Shown one piece after another: positions 49,401-63,463 of a DNA stretch of 64,000 nt. Both the position numbers and the translations under genes were made by a program. How positions within the stretch are numbered: position 1 is the stretch's first letter; each line of letters opens with the position of its first letter. The notes under the pieces are model-generated. The model saw only the letters and a program-made list of their open reading frames with translations, made no database searches and was not told the DNA's origin. The stretch spans positions 572,015 to 636,014 of the forward strand of contig VZRS01000311.1 of NCBI GenBank assembly GCA_013398055.1, written 5' to 3'. The stretch is from Ifrita kowaldi (taxonomy: Eukaryota > Chordata > Aves > Passeriformes > Cinclosomatidae).

Positions 49401-49882
49401 AATCTGCAGCTTTTGAGAATGTAACCCTGCGCTTACAGAAAAAATAAAAGGTACGTCCAAACCAGGGCTTCACTGCTGGTCTCTGCAAGCTGTTCCATCA
49501 TCTTTAACATTGCAGTCTTCCCAATGATTCCACTGTTATTTTTCATTCAATTGTCATTGTCATTTGCTCATGAATTTCAGACTTAACCCACCCAACATCC
49601 GTGTTGATTTATGCAAGCGCTTCTTTATTCAGGTAAAGCTGATGAGAGTGCTATAGATCTTTCTTTTTGAATAGAGAACAGCTAGGAGAACAGATGGCAA
49701 AGGGCCTGAATTTCACTTCATGCTGCTTTTTCCCATCACATTATTTTTAGTGATTGATGTTTCATCTGTTTTGTGAATGTATACATAAGAGGTTAAGAAG
49801 GTCCCGCGCTATTAATTCATTAATTAATAGCAAATGAACTACAGAGAAGCTTCTACACTGATCTGTTACAGGATGCAAGAGA

Positions 49883-49990
49883 CTCATAAGATCATTAATG
49901 TTGGAAAAGATGTCTAAGATCATTGAGTCCAGCCATTAGCCCAGGACTGTCAATTCCACCACTAAACCATGTCCATAAGTGCCATATCAA
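49883..49990 (-). mobile_element. CR1 3' fragment
   Basis: The sequence has actcataagatcattaatgt, 'tggaaaagatgtctaagatc', 'attgagtccagccattagcc' and 'ccactaaaccatgtccataa', the reverse-complement CR1 end of the same type as at 60865. Confidence 0.85.
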
Positions 49991-52900
49991 AGCACTGGAT
50001 TCAGTAGAGTTATGCTGATTTAGGTTGTACAAGAGAAAATGGTCAATAAATGCATCGATGAAATCAGCAAAACCTCCACTGCAATTACTGATTTCACAGG
50101 AGTGAAAAGTACAATGTTCTGGTTTTGCTGAGAAGGAACCCACTTTTATGTCTGAATCAGACCTATTTTTCTCATTTACCTCATATACAGAATAATGTAT
50201 AGACTCACCTGTGGCTTTGCAAGCAGGGCAGGAAGCAGGGACACTTCTTAACACCCTGTGGATGTGCATGGACTGGGGGACAGTGTCTCTACTACAGCAA
50301 CCTTTGTCTAGCTGGAAATAAGGAGTATTGGACTGACAAACACAGCTTCCCATACCTGCTATCCAGGGTCTGTGCTATATTGAGGTCATTTCTTCTGTGC
50401 TATTCTAGAGATAAAAAGTCACTCAGAGACAGCAGTTTGATCCTTTTGTGCTGCAGTTCTGCATTGTGGGACAGAGATGGTTAATTCAGAGTCTGCCTGA
50501 AAAAGTGTTAGACCTGCTCATCACAACCATTTGTTTTGATACCTCTGTCTTTCATTATCCCAATGATGAAAAGTTTGGATTTGACCAAGCTTCTCCTTGG
50601 TTGCCTGTAGTTCCTGGGACTTGGTCCTCATTAGAAGTTCTTACTGGTGTTAAAAGAGAGTCAGTACTAAACAGGAGCCTGTTTAGTGGAATATTTCAGG
50701 GTTGGTATCCAGTGCTTGATTAACATTTGTGCTGTATATTGCCTTTTTGGGTGTCCCATTCCAGTTGCAAGTCAGGGGCAGATAATTTCCAAGAACCAGC
50801 AGTTGTGATTCTGGCACTGATTTGTTTGGGAAGTGGTTGCTTGGTGGTGGAAATAGGTAAGCTCTGTCTGAGATACATCCTTTGAATCTTACTCATGAGC
50901 AGCAAGCTGATCTCCAGATGTCCTCAAAAGGTTCCTGCAGCTCTGTGCCACATCTGGGCTCTGTCTGTCTGCCCACGACTGCTGTCATCTTGGTATCACT
51001 GGCTTCTCACAGTGAAGCCTGAAGCTGGGCAGGCTGCATTCAAGCAATGGGCTGCTGAAAAACTAATCCACTCTGACAAATTAACAGAAAGAAGCTTTGG
51101 ACTCTTCCCAGATCTGTGCTGAAAACACCATTTCAGCTAAGCAGTGTCAGCTCTCCGGTGTTAATCACAAGCAGAAAAACATGGCATGGCCATTGTTAAA
51201 TAGGCTGTTTTCCTGAGTTTTCTCATAAACTCTCTTCCAACTTTTCCAAAGGCAGAGCTATGTACGCAACTTAGTGGCATTTCCCTGTGTGTAGCAAGCA
51301 ATTTATAATGCTCATCTTGAGCTTTATGGGAAAAAAAACAACTTGTAAAGACAGAAGCATAAAAACAGAACTAAGGAGTTGTGGGCACTACTTAAAGTGA
51401 TCAGTGCTTTTGTTTAGGCTGAAAGAAGTGAAGTGCTCTGAATAATAACCTTGAAATTGAGCTGGTGCAGGGAAAATACCAGAGAGTTACTCTCACTCTA
51501 TTCAGTCAGATGAAGCTTTGACTTGGAGCAGTGTGTTGGAAAGTTTTTCACTGTTTTTCTCACTCCCCTCTTGTGAAAGGTCTAGAAGATGTGGCCATAA
51601 CGTGTTTTAGGCATTGCAATGATCAGCTCTTAGCTAACTTATAATCTAGGTAAATTCACAGCCCTGAGTAGGTGTCTGGATCTCTAACAAAGTATCCACC
51701 TGCAGTATTGCCTCCTCATCACTCACCTGCTCTAGGACCCCATGTTCAAAACAATATTTATATACTCTGAGGACTGTCTGATTTTCTGACTTATGTTTGG
51801 TGCCATATGATGCTTGGCACCATCTTGCAAAGACTCAGAGTCAGGAGAAGTTGATTGCTGTGATCTTTGCCCTGTGGCATCCTCTGATCCTGCACCGTGG
51901 TCTGGACCGTGGGGGTCACATGTGCGTGTTTTGGGAGAGCAATAGGCATTACAGGATATTTTGTGCAAGTGTAACAGAACCTCTGAGTGGTGATTCAGCT
52001 CATCCTGAGGTAGGTATCCAGGGCAGAACAGATTAGTTATTCTCCAAGGACGTTTCTGGACACCATCAAGCCCTTGAGACTTCAAGGTCTGGTTTGTCCC
52101 TGATCCAAGTACAGGAGAGCAGTGCAATTGTCTCAGAACTTTTGCTTAGGGTCAGTGAGAGAAACCGGAGGCTCTGGAGAACTTTGGATGGAGGTGGTTC
52201 AGAAAGAGCCCCAGGGCATCCTGAGGACGAGCTGAGTTAAGTGTTCAGGGTAGGAACCTACTTCTCCCTGCAGCTCTTGCCCCCTTTACATCACATTTTG
52301 TAGCATGTTACCCCAGAGGATACTGAATCCAATGCCTTTGGAAAATGTTGCATTTGCATTAATATTTTAGCAAATAAAAGGGAGAAAAACTTTGTAAATA
52401 TTGCAGTGAATCACCACGCTGGTGTAGAAACATGGAGTTTCTACATAAGTGACATAATTAATTCTGACTAAATGAAGCTGTATTTCTAATTAGATTTGAG
52501 TTTCTCCGTATCTCATATTGCCTGGGCTTTTGGAGCAAGACTTTGCCATTTAGTTCTAAGGGCATCTTAATCCTGCCAGAGAGGCCCAGGCTATGTTCTC
52601 TTCACATCACTTTGTTTTGGTTCATCTTTTATGATTTCTTTTAAAAAAAGAGGACTTTTTTTTTTTATTTTAATTTAAAAACAACGAATAAAAGCTGAAA
52701 AAAAAAGCAGTAAAGCCAAAAAAAAATATTTAAGGCAGAACTGTCTGGATGAGAAAGCACAGCTTGCATGTCTGCTGAGAAGCAGTTTAAGGTTAGACAT
52801 CTGCCTTGTAATAGGTTGCGTCTGGACACAAAATGCCAGTGTTCACCAGTAAGCCTCAAGAAATGCAAAGAGCCTAAGCATAAATTTTTTAAGGTCTTGT

Positions 52901-55142
52901 ATAAATCATGCTCTTTATTTCCAGGTGCTTTTAGTCCTGAAAACAGATCTTCCCCCTCCTTTGGGAAAGAAACAGAACAAGACAAAACAAAACCCTAGAA
53001 CATTCCTGTGGAGATTAAAAAAATAATCATAGTACTTTATTAAAAAAAAAAAAGCTATGGGAAAAACTGATTATTTCTGATGAGCTCTGGCACTGGAATT
53101 TCATAGTTCATTTTATCTAATGGGCAGAAAATATTTCACCTTTGGAGGACTTCTCAGCTCTCAGTGCTAACTTTTCCTGAGGTACCTGTGAGAAAGTCGC
53201 CTTGTTCCTCACCCCTAGATGACAGAAATGGACTGCAAACAATGGAGTAAGTGAGTTTTACAGGCAGATCCTCTCCTTGTGTCCAACAGGGAGGGGAATC
53301 TCCCTGCTCTGACTTCTCAAGGATATTCTTGTATCCTTAGTTTGACCTTAGTAGCTCCATCCATAGCAGCAAATAAAATGGGGGAGGGAGCTGCTTTTGG
53401 CTCTGAGGCCAATTTGTGCCATTTAAGATTGTATTAATCCCTCTAATCCCCAATCCAGGATGGCTGCATCCAAATCACCTACTGGTCCCTGTGCTAACCT
53501 GTGCCTCAAGCCCCAAGACCGGCCCAGGTCTGTCCCATGCCAAGGCCAGATGCAAATAATCCAACAGTATGGATGGCTGAGTGGCACTTTTGAGGCCCAT
53601 GTCCTCATTTCATTTAGTCCATTAAGACAGAATGAGTCCTGCCAGGTCCAGAGGCAAGGAGAAAGCAGCAGAACTGCTCTGGATGCTCAGATATAGTTCA
53701 AGCACTAATTCCTATTACCAGGTAATCTCTAAACAGAGAGCTGGACCCAGACCCCCTTCCCCTGGAAGGATTGCATGTCAGTCTGAGGCTGCAGCTGCTT
53801 GGGTGACTCTCCATCGCTGGGATTCTTCAGTGACCTGGCAAATTGAGTGTGACTCAGATCATCTCTTTTCCCACCAGCCAATGAGGGGAGGAAACCGCAA
53901 CCATATGGGAATGAATGGGGAGAAATTCCCATGTCTTAATTTCTCTGGCCCCTTGCAGTGAAAGGAAGGATAGAGGTGATTCCATGAGGAGCTGACTGCA
54001 GAATAAGCAGACATGGAGGAGAAGGGTAGGAGAACCCCCAGAGGAGGTTTAGCTTAATCCCCAAAGGGTAAAGCTGCGATTGCTTGGGGCATTGGGAACA
54101 CATTTATCTGTGAAAGTGTTTAAATGAGTTAATCGTGGCTAAGCTCCTTGTTGAGGATTCAAAGTCTTTTCACTAAAAAGCAGATCATGTTAATCCAAAT
54201 CAATTTCTCAAATCCACTTTTATTGAGATTACCAAACTTTAGGGCACATTAACTGTTCTCTAGCACATATGTGCAGGCTACATGGCAGCTCTCCCCTTGT
54301 TAAATCTTTTAAGCATCTGGATTGAGGGACAAAGCAGTGTTTGGATTAACTGGACATTTCTCTCTCTCTCCTTCCATGCTCTCTCTTTTTTGGGGTTGAT
54401 TTTGTGTTCAGTTGTGAGGATGGCCTGGCACCTGATCTTTTGGAGATGTTTTTGGCAGAAAGGGGATGAATCACCTCAACTTAAAGGAGCTGTGAATCAT
54501 GTGAATTCATAACTTGCTTCAAGCTTCATTTATACAATCAGGACACATCCTGGAAGGCACATAATCCTGTTGATCTGTGAATGGGCACTCAAACACAGGC
54601 TATTTGAGATCTGATTCTGGATGGTCATCTTCTGGAACAGACAACATTTGCAAGAGCTTAACATCACGACCAAATATCTTTCATAGCTGGAGAAACGATC
54701 AGATTATTGGATTTGTCAGATTTATAGTTTTTTGAGGCAAATTTCACATTGGTTGGAAGTTCTGATCTGGCTTCTTTTGACACTCAAGTCCTGTAGACTA
54801 AGGGAGAAGGACTAAAAAAAAATTTTCTCTCTACCTAATGTGTTGTAAACAATTTATTTAAAAGCAAACGTCCAGACATGCTAAATAATGCAATGGGCTT
54901 GCCCAAACTCCCGTTTCTGGGGCCTGAATGAATAATACATACTAAAATAAAATGGACAAGAATTTCTAAGTTTGTTTAGAACTGAATTAAGTGCTGATAA
55001 ATTAACAAACATGGTTGTCAGTGCTTGGTTTGGGAACTGAAATATTCTGGGACACCAAACAAGGTGAATCACAAACATTCCATGTCCTGAAATAAGCATC
55101 TGCAAAATGTCTGCATTAGCATTACTATTATGAATTTAGTCT

Positions 55143-55210
55143 GAAGAGACTTTCAAGCCAGAAGGGGCCACTGGATCATTCACTTGACTATCTCCATGAC
55201 ACAGGGTGTA
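55143..55210 (-). mobile_element. Ancient CR1-like 3' fragment
   Basis: The block 'caagccagaaggggccactg' followed by gatcattcacttgactatc and 'atgacacaggg' matches the older CR1 type seen at 1873. Confidence 0.5.
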
Positions 55211-56544
55211 GAGTTACACTGAATGATTCCTGTCTTGACTCTTCAGATCCTGGCTGAGCCAAAGCAAAGGGAGGTGAAAAAGAAAAGATGAATATTTTCA
55301 ATGGCTTGGATGAGAATAGACGGAGGAAAACTTGAGTAGTGGAGGGAGATGAAAGGTGAAGCTCCAGATCAGTGCCCGAAGGTCACTCACCATATGTTGG
55401 TTTAAGGTCTAAGGTGCAGCAATTGATGTGCAAAGCAGTGAGGAAAGTATTTCTGTCTGGGGCCATCAGTCACACTGCTCAAGCTACTGCCTCTCCCCAT
55501 CTTTGACTTACTGCTGGGGAGCCAATTCCTTTCCCATGAGCCATCAAATGGGAACAATAAATCTGAATTGTTTCTGGGGTCAATTGACAACCGCATGCCG
55601 GGAGAAGGAAATCCTCTTAATTTCCCTTTCACTGAAGTTGCATAGCCCAGATAACTGGAAACTGAAAATAAGGATGGGACTACACCAGAGTTCAGAGTAG
55701 GATGTGAGTTTCTCCAAAAAATGGGAGTTTTTGGAGGCAGGCTGAGCCAGAGATGCAAGAAATGAGCATATCTGGAAAAATATTCTGGTTATCTATTTTG
55801 GAAAAATGTTCATTGTCACTGCAAATTGCCAGACTGACAAATCCTGCTGGTTCCACAGGATGTCCCTGCAGACGTATCTCAGAAATGCCCCATTAGCTTT
55901 TTCGTTTACTTGAGAGTTCCCCTCCTGCTCTGTTCCTCCCTGGAAGTTCTCACAGACAGCTGGGAATTGACGGAAACTTTTGTATTGTAGATACCAGGCT
56001 GAGACTCCACAGTCAAACCATTAAACTAAATCATCAAGCACCAAACCTGTTCATCACTCATCTTGCCTCATTAGGCTTGAGGTTTAGTTGAAAATCACAA
56101 ATGGAAAACGGAGATTAACAAAAAAAGGAAAAAAAAAAAAAAGAAGCAGAAAATGGACATTTTTGCAGAGACAGAAATTAGGGAGATCTGCTGAGAGGTT
56201 TCTTCTGACTCTTTTTCAGGATATAATTGGAGACAGTTTCCTTATCCTCACGATGCGTAGGTGGTCCAAATGAGATTCAGCTGCTCCTGGTGCCAGACTG
56301 GTGTCCTGATTAGCTTTTTCCCTGCCTGGGCAAAGGGAGGGTCTGGCAGCTATGGGGGGTGTCTGTCACAGCACTCCTGGGCTCTCAGTTTATCCTGCTA
56401 CTTAACAGGACCCTGTAGTGGGAGACAATCTCAACCCAGCTGCAGCAGCAACCTAAATATCCAGGGCAGGCAGGAGAACTGGGACTTTTATTCCTGCCCA
56501 GCAGACAGGGAAGGGAGACTCACAAGGTGAAAGACAGCTGTATC

Positions 56545-57117
56545 CTGGACTGCATCCAAAGCAGGTGGGCAGCAGGTGACGGGGGGAATCTGTCCCTTTG
56601 CTCTGCTCTGGTGAGACCCCACCTGCAGTGCTGCATCCATCTCTGGGGTCCCCAGCACAGGAAGGACATGGACCTATTGGAGCGAGTCCAAAGGTAGGAC
56701 AGCTCTGTGAGGGAGGATGAGTGGAGGGATGAAACACCTCTGCTGTGAGGAAAGGCTCAGAGAATTATGATTGTTCAGCCTGGAAAAGAAAAGGCTTCAG
56801 GTGACCTGATTGCAGCCTTTCTGAAGGGAGCTGACAAGAAAGAATGAGACAGACTATTTACAAGGGCCTGGAGTGACAGGACAAGGGGAAATGGCTTCAA
56901 ACTGACACAGATCAGGTTTAGACTGGATATCAGGAAAAAATTCTTCCCTGTGAGGGTGGTGAGGCACTGGAACAGGTTGCCCAGAGAAGCTCTGGATGCC
57001 CCATTTCTGGAGATGTTCAAGGCTGGGTTGGAAGGGGCTTGGAGTAACCTGAGGGGTTGGAATTAGATGATCTTCAAGGTCTCTTCCAACCCGAACCATT
57101 CTGTGATTCTATGAATA
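56545..57117 (+). mobile_element. CR1 LINE 3' fragment, longest in the window (about 570 bp)
   Basis: Forward CR1 including part of the region upstream of the 3' UTR: 'ctctgctctggtgagacccc', 'cctgcagtgctgcatccatc', 'aggacatggacctattggag', 'ggctcagagaattatg', then 'ctggatatcaggaaaaaatt', 'ggcactggaacaggttgccc', ending 'cattctgtgattctatgaat'. The reverse-transcriptase reading frame is broken and only a short end of it would be present. Confidence 0.96.
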
Positions 57118-58249
57118 CATGGGATCCAAGCGACTGGGAGGATTCAGAAAACCAGAGCCCCACGTTCCTGATCCTACCTGATTCCCACTGGTATGTGTGG
57201 AAATGCAGTGCCTGGGTGTTATAGAAAACACCATGCTGAAATGCGCCCTGACCTGAGCTAACCTACAGAGCCCTGGCCCGGTGCCCCAGCTGCAGGGTCA
57301 CTCTCTGCTGTGTGGTTAAGCCCCACTTGTCTGTGTACACAAACCCGATGCCACAGGCACTCAGATACAGCCGTGCTGACACACAGGTGCAGATCAGCCT
57401 AAACCTTTCACCCCTGCTTGCCTTCAGCCTCTTGTAGCACTAAACCATCTCATGGTCCCTGCTCACAAACAGGTCCTTTTTTTCTCCCTGCAAGAAACTT
57501 CTGTTCAGTGTTTGGTCCTCTGGAGCTCCTGTCCTGCAGCACTGGTTCTGTTTCACTTCAAAAGCCAGCTGAGAAATATTTCTCTAGTCTTCCGTTTGTG
57601 CCTACCACAGTTTATTAAGTTATGCTTCAAACATTTTGCATCACAGTTGGGCTGCAAGGCATTACACAAAATGGGAGCTTTTTGCTTGCTGAGTGCACAA
57701 GATGTTTCTTTGCTCATGGGATTCTTTGTGATGTTTGGTGTGTCTCTCGTTCAGTTTATATTGATGGGCAAATATCCTGGTTTTTTTATTTTGATGTAGA
57801 TTGTTTCCTGGACTAACCCCATATTTTAACTCCATAATAGGAGAGTGGGTGGAAGCAAAGAATCTGATAAAATCTCCCTTTGCTGCTGGTGAATTTCTGA
57901 GATGTTTTCTTCAGCTTAAGTTTTGGGTTGGTTTTTTTTTTTGTTTGGTTTTTTTTTTTAATATTGTGATTAGGAATCCACATTTAGTGCCACATTTTTT
58001 GGTATTGAAGAAGCCCTGAGTGAGGCTTGCTTTGGTTAGAGACAGGAGGATGCCTGGAAGGCAAAGGGGAGGTTTCACTGAAGTTTGTGGGTATGTCCAG
58101 TGTGCAGGGATCATGTTTTCAAATGGACACACTGGAATGGCAGGGAGCTGACAACTCTGTGTAAAATTTATCTGTCTTCAGGTTTGGGTTGAGCTTTGGA
58201 GAACCCTTGTCTCAGAGCTGGACAGCTTGCACTGGGATGGCTGCAGAGG

Positions 58250-58480
58250 ATTCCTTGGGTATTAGGATGAAATCTTTCCCTGAGAGTGTGGTGAGACACT
58301 GGCACAGGTTGCCCAGAGAAGATGTGGCTGCCCCATCCCTGGAATTGTCCAAGGCCAGGTTGGACGGGGCTTGGAGAAATCTGGGGTAGCGGAAGGTATC
58401 CCTGCCCATGGCAAGGGAATCGGAACGAGGTGATCTTTAAGGTCCCTTCCAACCCAAACCTTTCTATGGTTCTATGATTT
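58250..58480 (+). mobile_element. CR1 LINE 3' fragment
   Basis: Forward CR1: 'gagacactggcacaggttgc', ccagagaagatgtggctgcc, 'gttggacggggcttggagaa', 'aggtatccctgcccatggca', 'ttaaggtcccttccaaccca', ending 'ctatggttctatgattt'. Confidence 0.93.
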
Positions 58481-59164
58481 GTCCCTGTGCTGAACCCCCT
58501 TTGCACAGACACCTTGGCCACTCATTTGGCGGTACCTGAACATTCCTGGCATCACAAACCCCTGGCTTTTAAGGTAAAACAGCAGCAAATTCAGCTTGCT
58601 TTGAACACAAATCTGTGATGGCACAGAGGCAGCTTGGTTGTGCAGAAGGACAGGGCAGACTGCATGGGGTGGCAGATATTTCAGCTGGGCTCATTGTCTG
58701 ACCTTGGACAACAAGGTTTTGGCACATGTTGCACCTGCACACTGCAGGGTGGAAGCCAAAACAAGTAAAGTTTCTTGAGGCTGCCCTCAAATGTACATGC
58801 ACCCGATGCTTGCAGACATCACTCTCGGCCGCAGGCAACATGCATCCCCCAAATCTTGCTTTACCCACCCAAGCTCAGAGGGTCACATCCAAATGTCCTT
58901 GCTGTGTGGCAGAAAGGAGGACAGTGGATGGAAGCTGTCCCCAGGCATGGTGGCCTTTCCACAGGCTGCTCTTTTGGAGCTGGTGAAGTTCACAGAGCTC
59001 TGTTGGGGGGAAGAGAAGGGAGGGGGATGCAGGCGAGGCTGCCATATGGGGATGTGTAATGCTAAACATGTGCACTGATCCTTCCAGTTATTCACTGGAG
59101 AGCAGAAATGTCATGTTCCTTGTGAGCTGGGGCAGGAGGGGCCCCACGTCTGAGCTGGAAGCAG

Positions 59165-59300
59165 AGCCAGGGCCCGTAATGGAGTCCAGAAGACGAACTT
59201 CCGTGAATCAAAGGCACGCATGTTTATTTACAGTACTGCCAGCAGCGGGGAAGCCGCCCCAACAAGCTCATAAACATAGTTACAGGGATTTCACAGCAAG
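59165..59300 (-). mobile_element. Possible LTR fragment
   Basis: On the minus strand the segment shows gcttgttggggcggcttccc, AAATAAACATGCG (polyadenylation signal) and a T/C-rich stretch ending near GGACTCCATTACGGGC. The layout resembles R-U5 of a retroviral LTR. Boundaries are not defined, and no coding remnants were recognised. Confidence 0.35.
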
Positions 59301-60864
59301 GTTTGTGAGGAACAATAAAGCAATCACTCAGCACCTCTGCTTAGGAGCTCTTCATGGCAAGGAGTCTTACCCAGAGCTGCGAGGCACTGGCTGAGTCACT
59401 CTTTACGAGGCCTCAGACCCAGCCTGCTTCACTGAGCTTTATTGCTTTTCTCTCCCAGAAGTTTTCCCAATTCCCTCTGCTCCTGTAAGGAGCTGATCTG
59501 TTCTTTAACCCATCTGGGATGGGGATAACTCAGCTGCCCTTCCTTCTCCAAAGGGTGGAAAAGCATCAACTTCCTACATGCACTCATCTACACGTACTGT
59601 CTTTAAGTTTCCACATTTTTGCAGATGCATGAGCACCATGTCCAGTCTCCTGTAACCAGCTGCTTTCCAAACACCAGCACCCACCAAGGAAGCCTGAGAA
59701 CCCCCAGACGTTTGCCCAAAGACTGTAAATCCATGGCCCTGTGTGTTTGCATTGGTACTTTACCAAACATCTTATACCAACAGCACTTTCCTTCAGCTCC
59801 GGGCTCAAAAAAATGAAGCAGGTTAGACTATTCTAGTCAAGTTTTCAAGTCCAGGGGATACTTTCTTTCTGCATTAATTGTTTTCCTTGAGGGGGATGTG
59901 ATGCCAGAGATAGAAACCCCCCCAGGACTTGGCACTGTGGTTACAAATAGGGCCAGGAGGAGTGGATTGGAGCAATGAAGGAGCACGAAGGAAGGGGAGC
60001 AGAAGAACCAAAGGGGAGGACTGCTTTACTGCTTTCCTCCTTCATCCATCGCTGAGCTGCTGGCCACCAAGGCACACACTGTGCTGTCACCTCAGCCTGG
60101 CCAGCACCCTCAGCTGCAGCGTGGAGCCTGTGCAGGGCTCCTCCCTCTGTAGGGCATGTGAGTCGAAAGCGACTGTGGTGGTATTTTTAGCAAAGAGCAC
60201 AAAAGTATGTGGGAAGGGTCATGAGTTGTCCTGTGGAACAGCAGCTGTTTCTCAAGACGTCATGTAGGAGGGCTGATGGTCTGGAGGAGGAATGCTGCCA
60301 GACTCTGGCATGGATGGAACCCTTGGGAAAGGGCTGGTCTCTCGAGGACAAGTGCTTAGAGTAAAAACAAACTGAAGGATTGGTAGTCCCAAGCAAAAGG
60401 CAAGCTGGGCCCATTGCAATTTGGATATCCTCCATTACTGAAACAATTCAATGCCCCATTTTATTTCATTTTGATTCTACAGCATCCAGCTAGTAGCATG
60501 ACCTTCCTAGACCTTTAAAAATGGCCTGTGTGTGAAGAGGAAGAAAGGATTTTGGCCAAGCTTTTTATTCTGACTGCAAGCTGAGGAATCATTGGGGTTA
60601 TTGGGCGAGTGCTTGGTTTCCTGCACTGGTTGTTGCTGCTCTTCTCTTTTTGAAGTAGAATGTGGTGGCAACAATTCTTGGAGCTAAGTTTGGAATCAGG
60701 GCAGGGAAAGAGAGGTTAAGGGCAGTGCAGAGGCTCCAGACTTAGACAAGTCCAGCCCTGGCTTTGTGAGTCATGGCCCTTCTGGGAATTTGGGTTCAAG
60801 CTCTGGGTAGTCTCCTGCAGCATCCATGGTCCTCTGCAGAGTCAGCTTATGGCATACTCGAGCG

Positions 60865-61170
60865 GAGAATCACACAACCATTAAAGCTGGAAAAGGCCTC
60901 CAAGGTCATCTGGTCCAACCATTAACCCAGCACTTCCAAGTCCACCACTAAACCACGTCCCTCAGTGCCTCATCCACACGTCTATTAAATGCCTCCAGGG
61001 ATGGTGACTCAGCCTGTTCCCTGGGCAGCCTGGTCCAACGCCTGACAAGCCTTTCAGTGAAGAAATTTTTCCTAATATCTGATCTAAACCTGGTGCAACT
61101 TGAGGCCATTCCCTCTTGTCCTGTCCCTTGTTACCTGGAAGAAGAGACCAACCCCCACCTGGCTCTTGTG
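60865..61170 (-). mobile_element. CR1 LINE 3' fragment
   Basis: Reverse-complement CR1: gagaatcacacaaccattaa, 'ggtcatctggtccaaccatt', 'ccactaaaccacgtccctca', 'gcctccagggatggtgactc', 'gaagaaatttttcctaatat', 'ttgaggccattccctcttgt'. Confidence 0.93.
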
Positions 61171-61477
61171 CTTCATCTGTTTTAGTCATATGCAAACCCC
61201 TTGGGGGCATTTTCATGCTGCATTTTGGGGCTGTTACTGCAGTTTCCAGCTAAGAGTGCTTAGCTGACAGCTATCATCCGTGGGGTCAGCTATGGAAGTT
61301 TGGGGAATGCAAAAAAAATGCACTGTTTTGAAGGTCCTTTTCTGACTTGGCTTCAGGGTTAGAGGACATCTGCGGGTGTCTGTGTCTGTGATTCCCAGTT
61401 TCCAAGTATCTAAGGAATCTGAGCAAACTCACAGTAAACCACTAATACTATTGCAGACACATTTCTTGTCCCTGCTC

Positions 61478-61548
61478 TTTGCGGGAGAGGTTGGACTAAA
61501 TGACATTTCAAGGTTCCTTTCAACCCAGAATGTTCTATGGTTTCAAGA
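61478..61548 (+). mobile_element. Short CR1 3' end
   Basis: The sequence contains 'tttgcgggagaggttggact', 'aaatgacatttcaaggttcc' and tttcaacccagaatgttcta, the terminal 70 bases in forward orientation. Confidence 0.8.
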
Positions 61549-61748
61549 ATTCAGGTTCCCTTAAATAAGTTAAATGTGCCAGGAGTCCTAAGACGGATAT
61601 TGTTTACAAACAAGGGTCTTGTACGCCATGTGGATGCATGCTCTTTGGGAAGACAATTTCCTACTAAATCCTCCCAAACATGTCTGAAGTATTACAAGTA
61701 TTAAGAAATGGTGCAATCATGTTTGGGAAAATGTCCTGAAATCCTGTG

Positions 61749-61757
61749 TTTTTTTTT

Positions 61758-61815
<58 letters not shown>

Positions 61816-61827
61816 TTTTTTTTTTTT
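61749..61827. repeat. Long poly-T tract
   Basis: The tract has 79 bases, nearly all T, with a G at 61758 and AA at 61811-61812. The longest uninterrupted run is 52 T. No SINE or retrocopy body was recognised on either side. Confidence 0.97.
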
Positions 61828-63463
61828 AACGTTGCCTTTATTTTGAATTATTACTGATGTGTTTGATTTGGGAGGTTTGCTTTCATTGCTCTGCTAGGGT
61901 TTCCCTTGTTTTCCTGCATTTTATTTTGATTAGGTGTCAGTGAAATGAGGAGTGTGTTATTGGTGTGAAGACTATCAGAGAGTATTAGATTTAAAGCTGT
62001 TCAAAGGGAAACAATTTGGGCAATTTCTATTCCATTATGAAATTTAGAGCATTGTATTTTCACCTCAGAAGGGACTGGAAAATAAAAAGATGGAATTATG
62101 AGAAATTTCTGCTAGAGAAAAATGTCTTGTCAGCTGCTCCACCCTCTGCTGAGGATTCAATTCAGTTCTGAAAGAGCAAACATCTTCTATTGAATGTCAC
62201 CAGTCAAGGATTTCCTTGGAGGCTGACAGTGCCTCCTTTAGTGCTTGAGAGCTGCTAAGAAGACAGTTCTGCAAGTATTGTTGAACTGGAGGTTCACATT
62301 TTACAGTCATTTTTTAAAAATTCTACTCTGAGAACCCTTGCAAATACTTTAGGAGCAAGAAGACATTTGGCCAAGCAGCTGAAAACACAAAGCTGCATGG
62401 AGGCTGTGACCTCTCAGGTAGCAGCTCATTCACTCCAGGGCTGTATGAACTGTGATTTAAATAAAAAAAATAACAGCTTGCTTCCCGAGGTCTGCTGAGG
62501 CATTGATACATCCTCTCTCCTCCTTGGAATGAGAGCACAAGCCAGACAAAGGTGAGAAAATACAGTCCCTCCCTGTGCATCTTTTCTGCAGAGGAAAAGA
62601 ATAATTGTTGCCTAAATTCAGTTTAATCAGCACTCTGTCCCTTGGTCCCAGGCTTTGCTCTGTATCAGCCAACCGTAAAACCCTAAAGAGCAGGGAAAAA
62701 AGTTATTTTTGGCTTTTGAATTGCATAATCCTTCAGGTGAGGTGTTCAGCAGATGACAGTGCAGAGGGGGAAGCGGTGGAACTGGCTGTGCAGCTCATCC
62801 CACCGCGGAGCTGAACGTGCTGAGCTCGGAGAGCCACGGTGTGAATGGGCTGCAGCACATAGGAAGTGAGCAGGGTGAATGATAAGCTCTGGATCTGGGG
62901 CCTGACAATTCCCTCAGGTGCCTGAAAGATCCAGCGTTTCTGCCTGAGCTGCTTAAGGGTCTGCTGCAGAAGGCAGACTGCACGATGATTAGAACCATCT
63001 GTTCTTCACTCTTGCCACAGCAAATTCAATGTTAGGGACTCACAGGGGTTCCAGCGGGGTCCAAAACCCCCTGTTTGCCCATATAAACACCACACGCAGC
63101 ATCCATTTCTGAGCAGCTTCCTCTGGCAGCCTGTTGGTGGCTTGGGGCACATACCAGGCAAGAGGGACTGTAAAGTGCTCTGCCAGTGTGTGACAGGCTG
63201 CCAAACAGGACCAGTAAACTCTGCAAGCCCTGGAGAAGTTATGTCCTGTGTGACCCTGCCCAAATTCACTAAATCCTTTGAATAATGCCATTCATGGCTG
63301 GAGCTCCTCTTGCTTGTTCCCGTCACAAGAGGCAACCCATGGTACACAGCTTGCTCATGGCTAAAGAAGCCGCCTGGGAAACCCATTTCCACGCTTGACT
63401 GTCAGAGCTAGGAAGATGGGAAAGGGCTATATTTCTGTTTCCCAATCTGCAATGTCAGACTAG

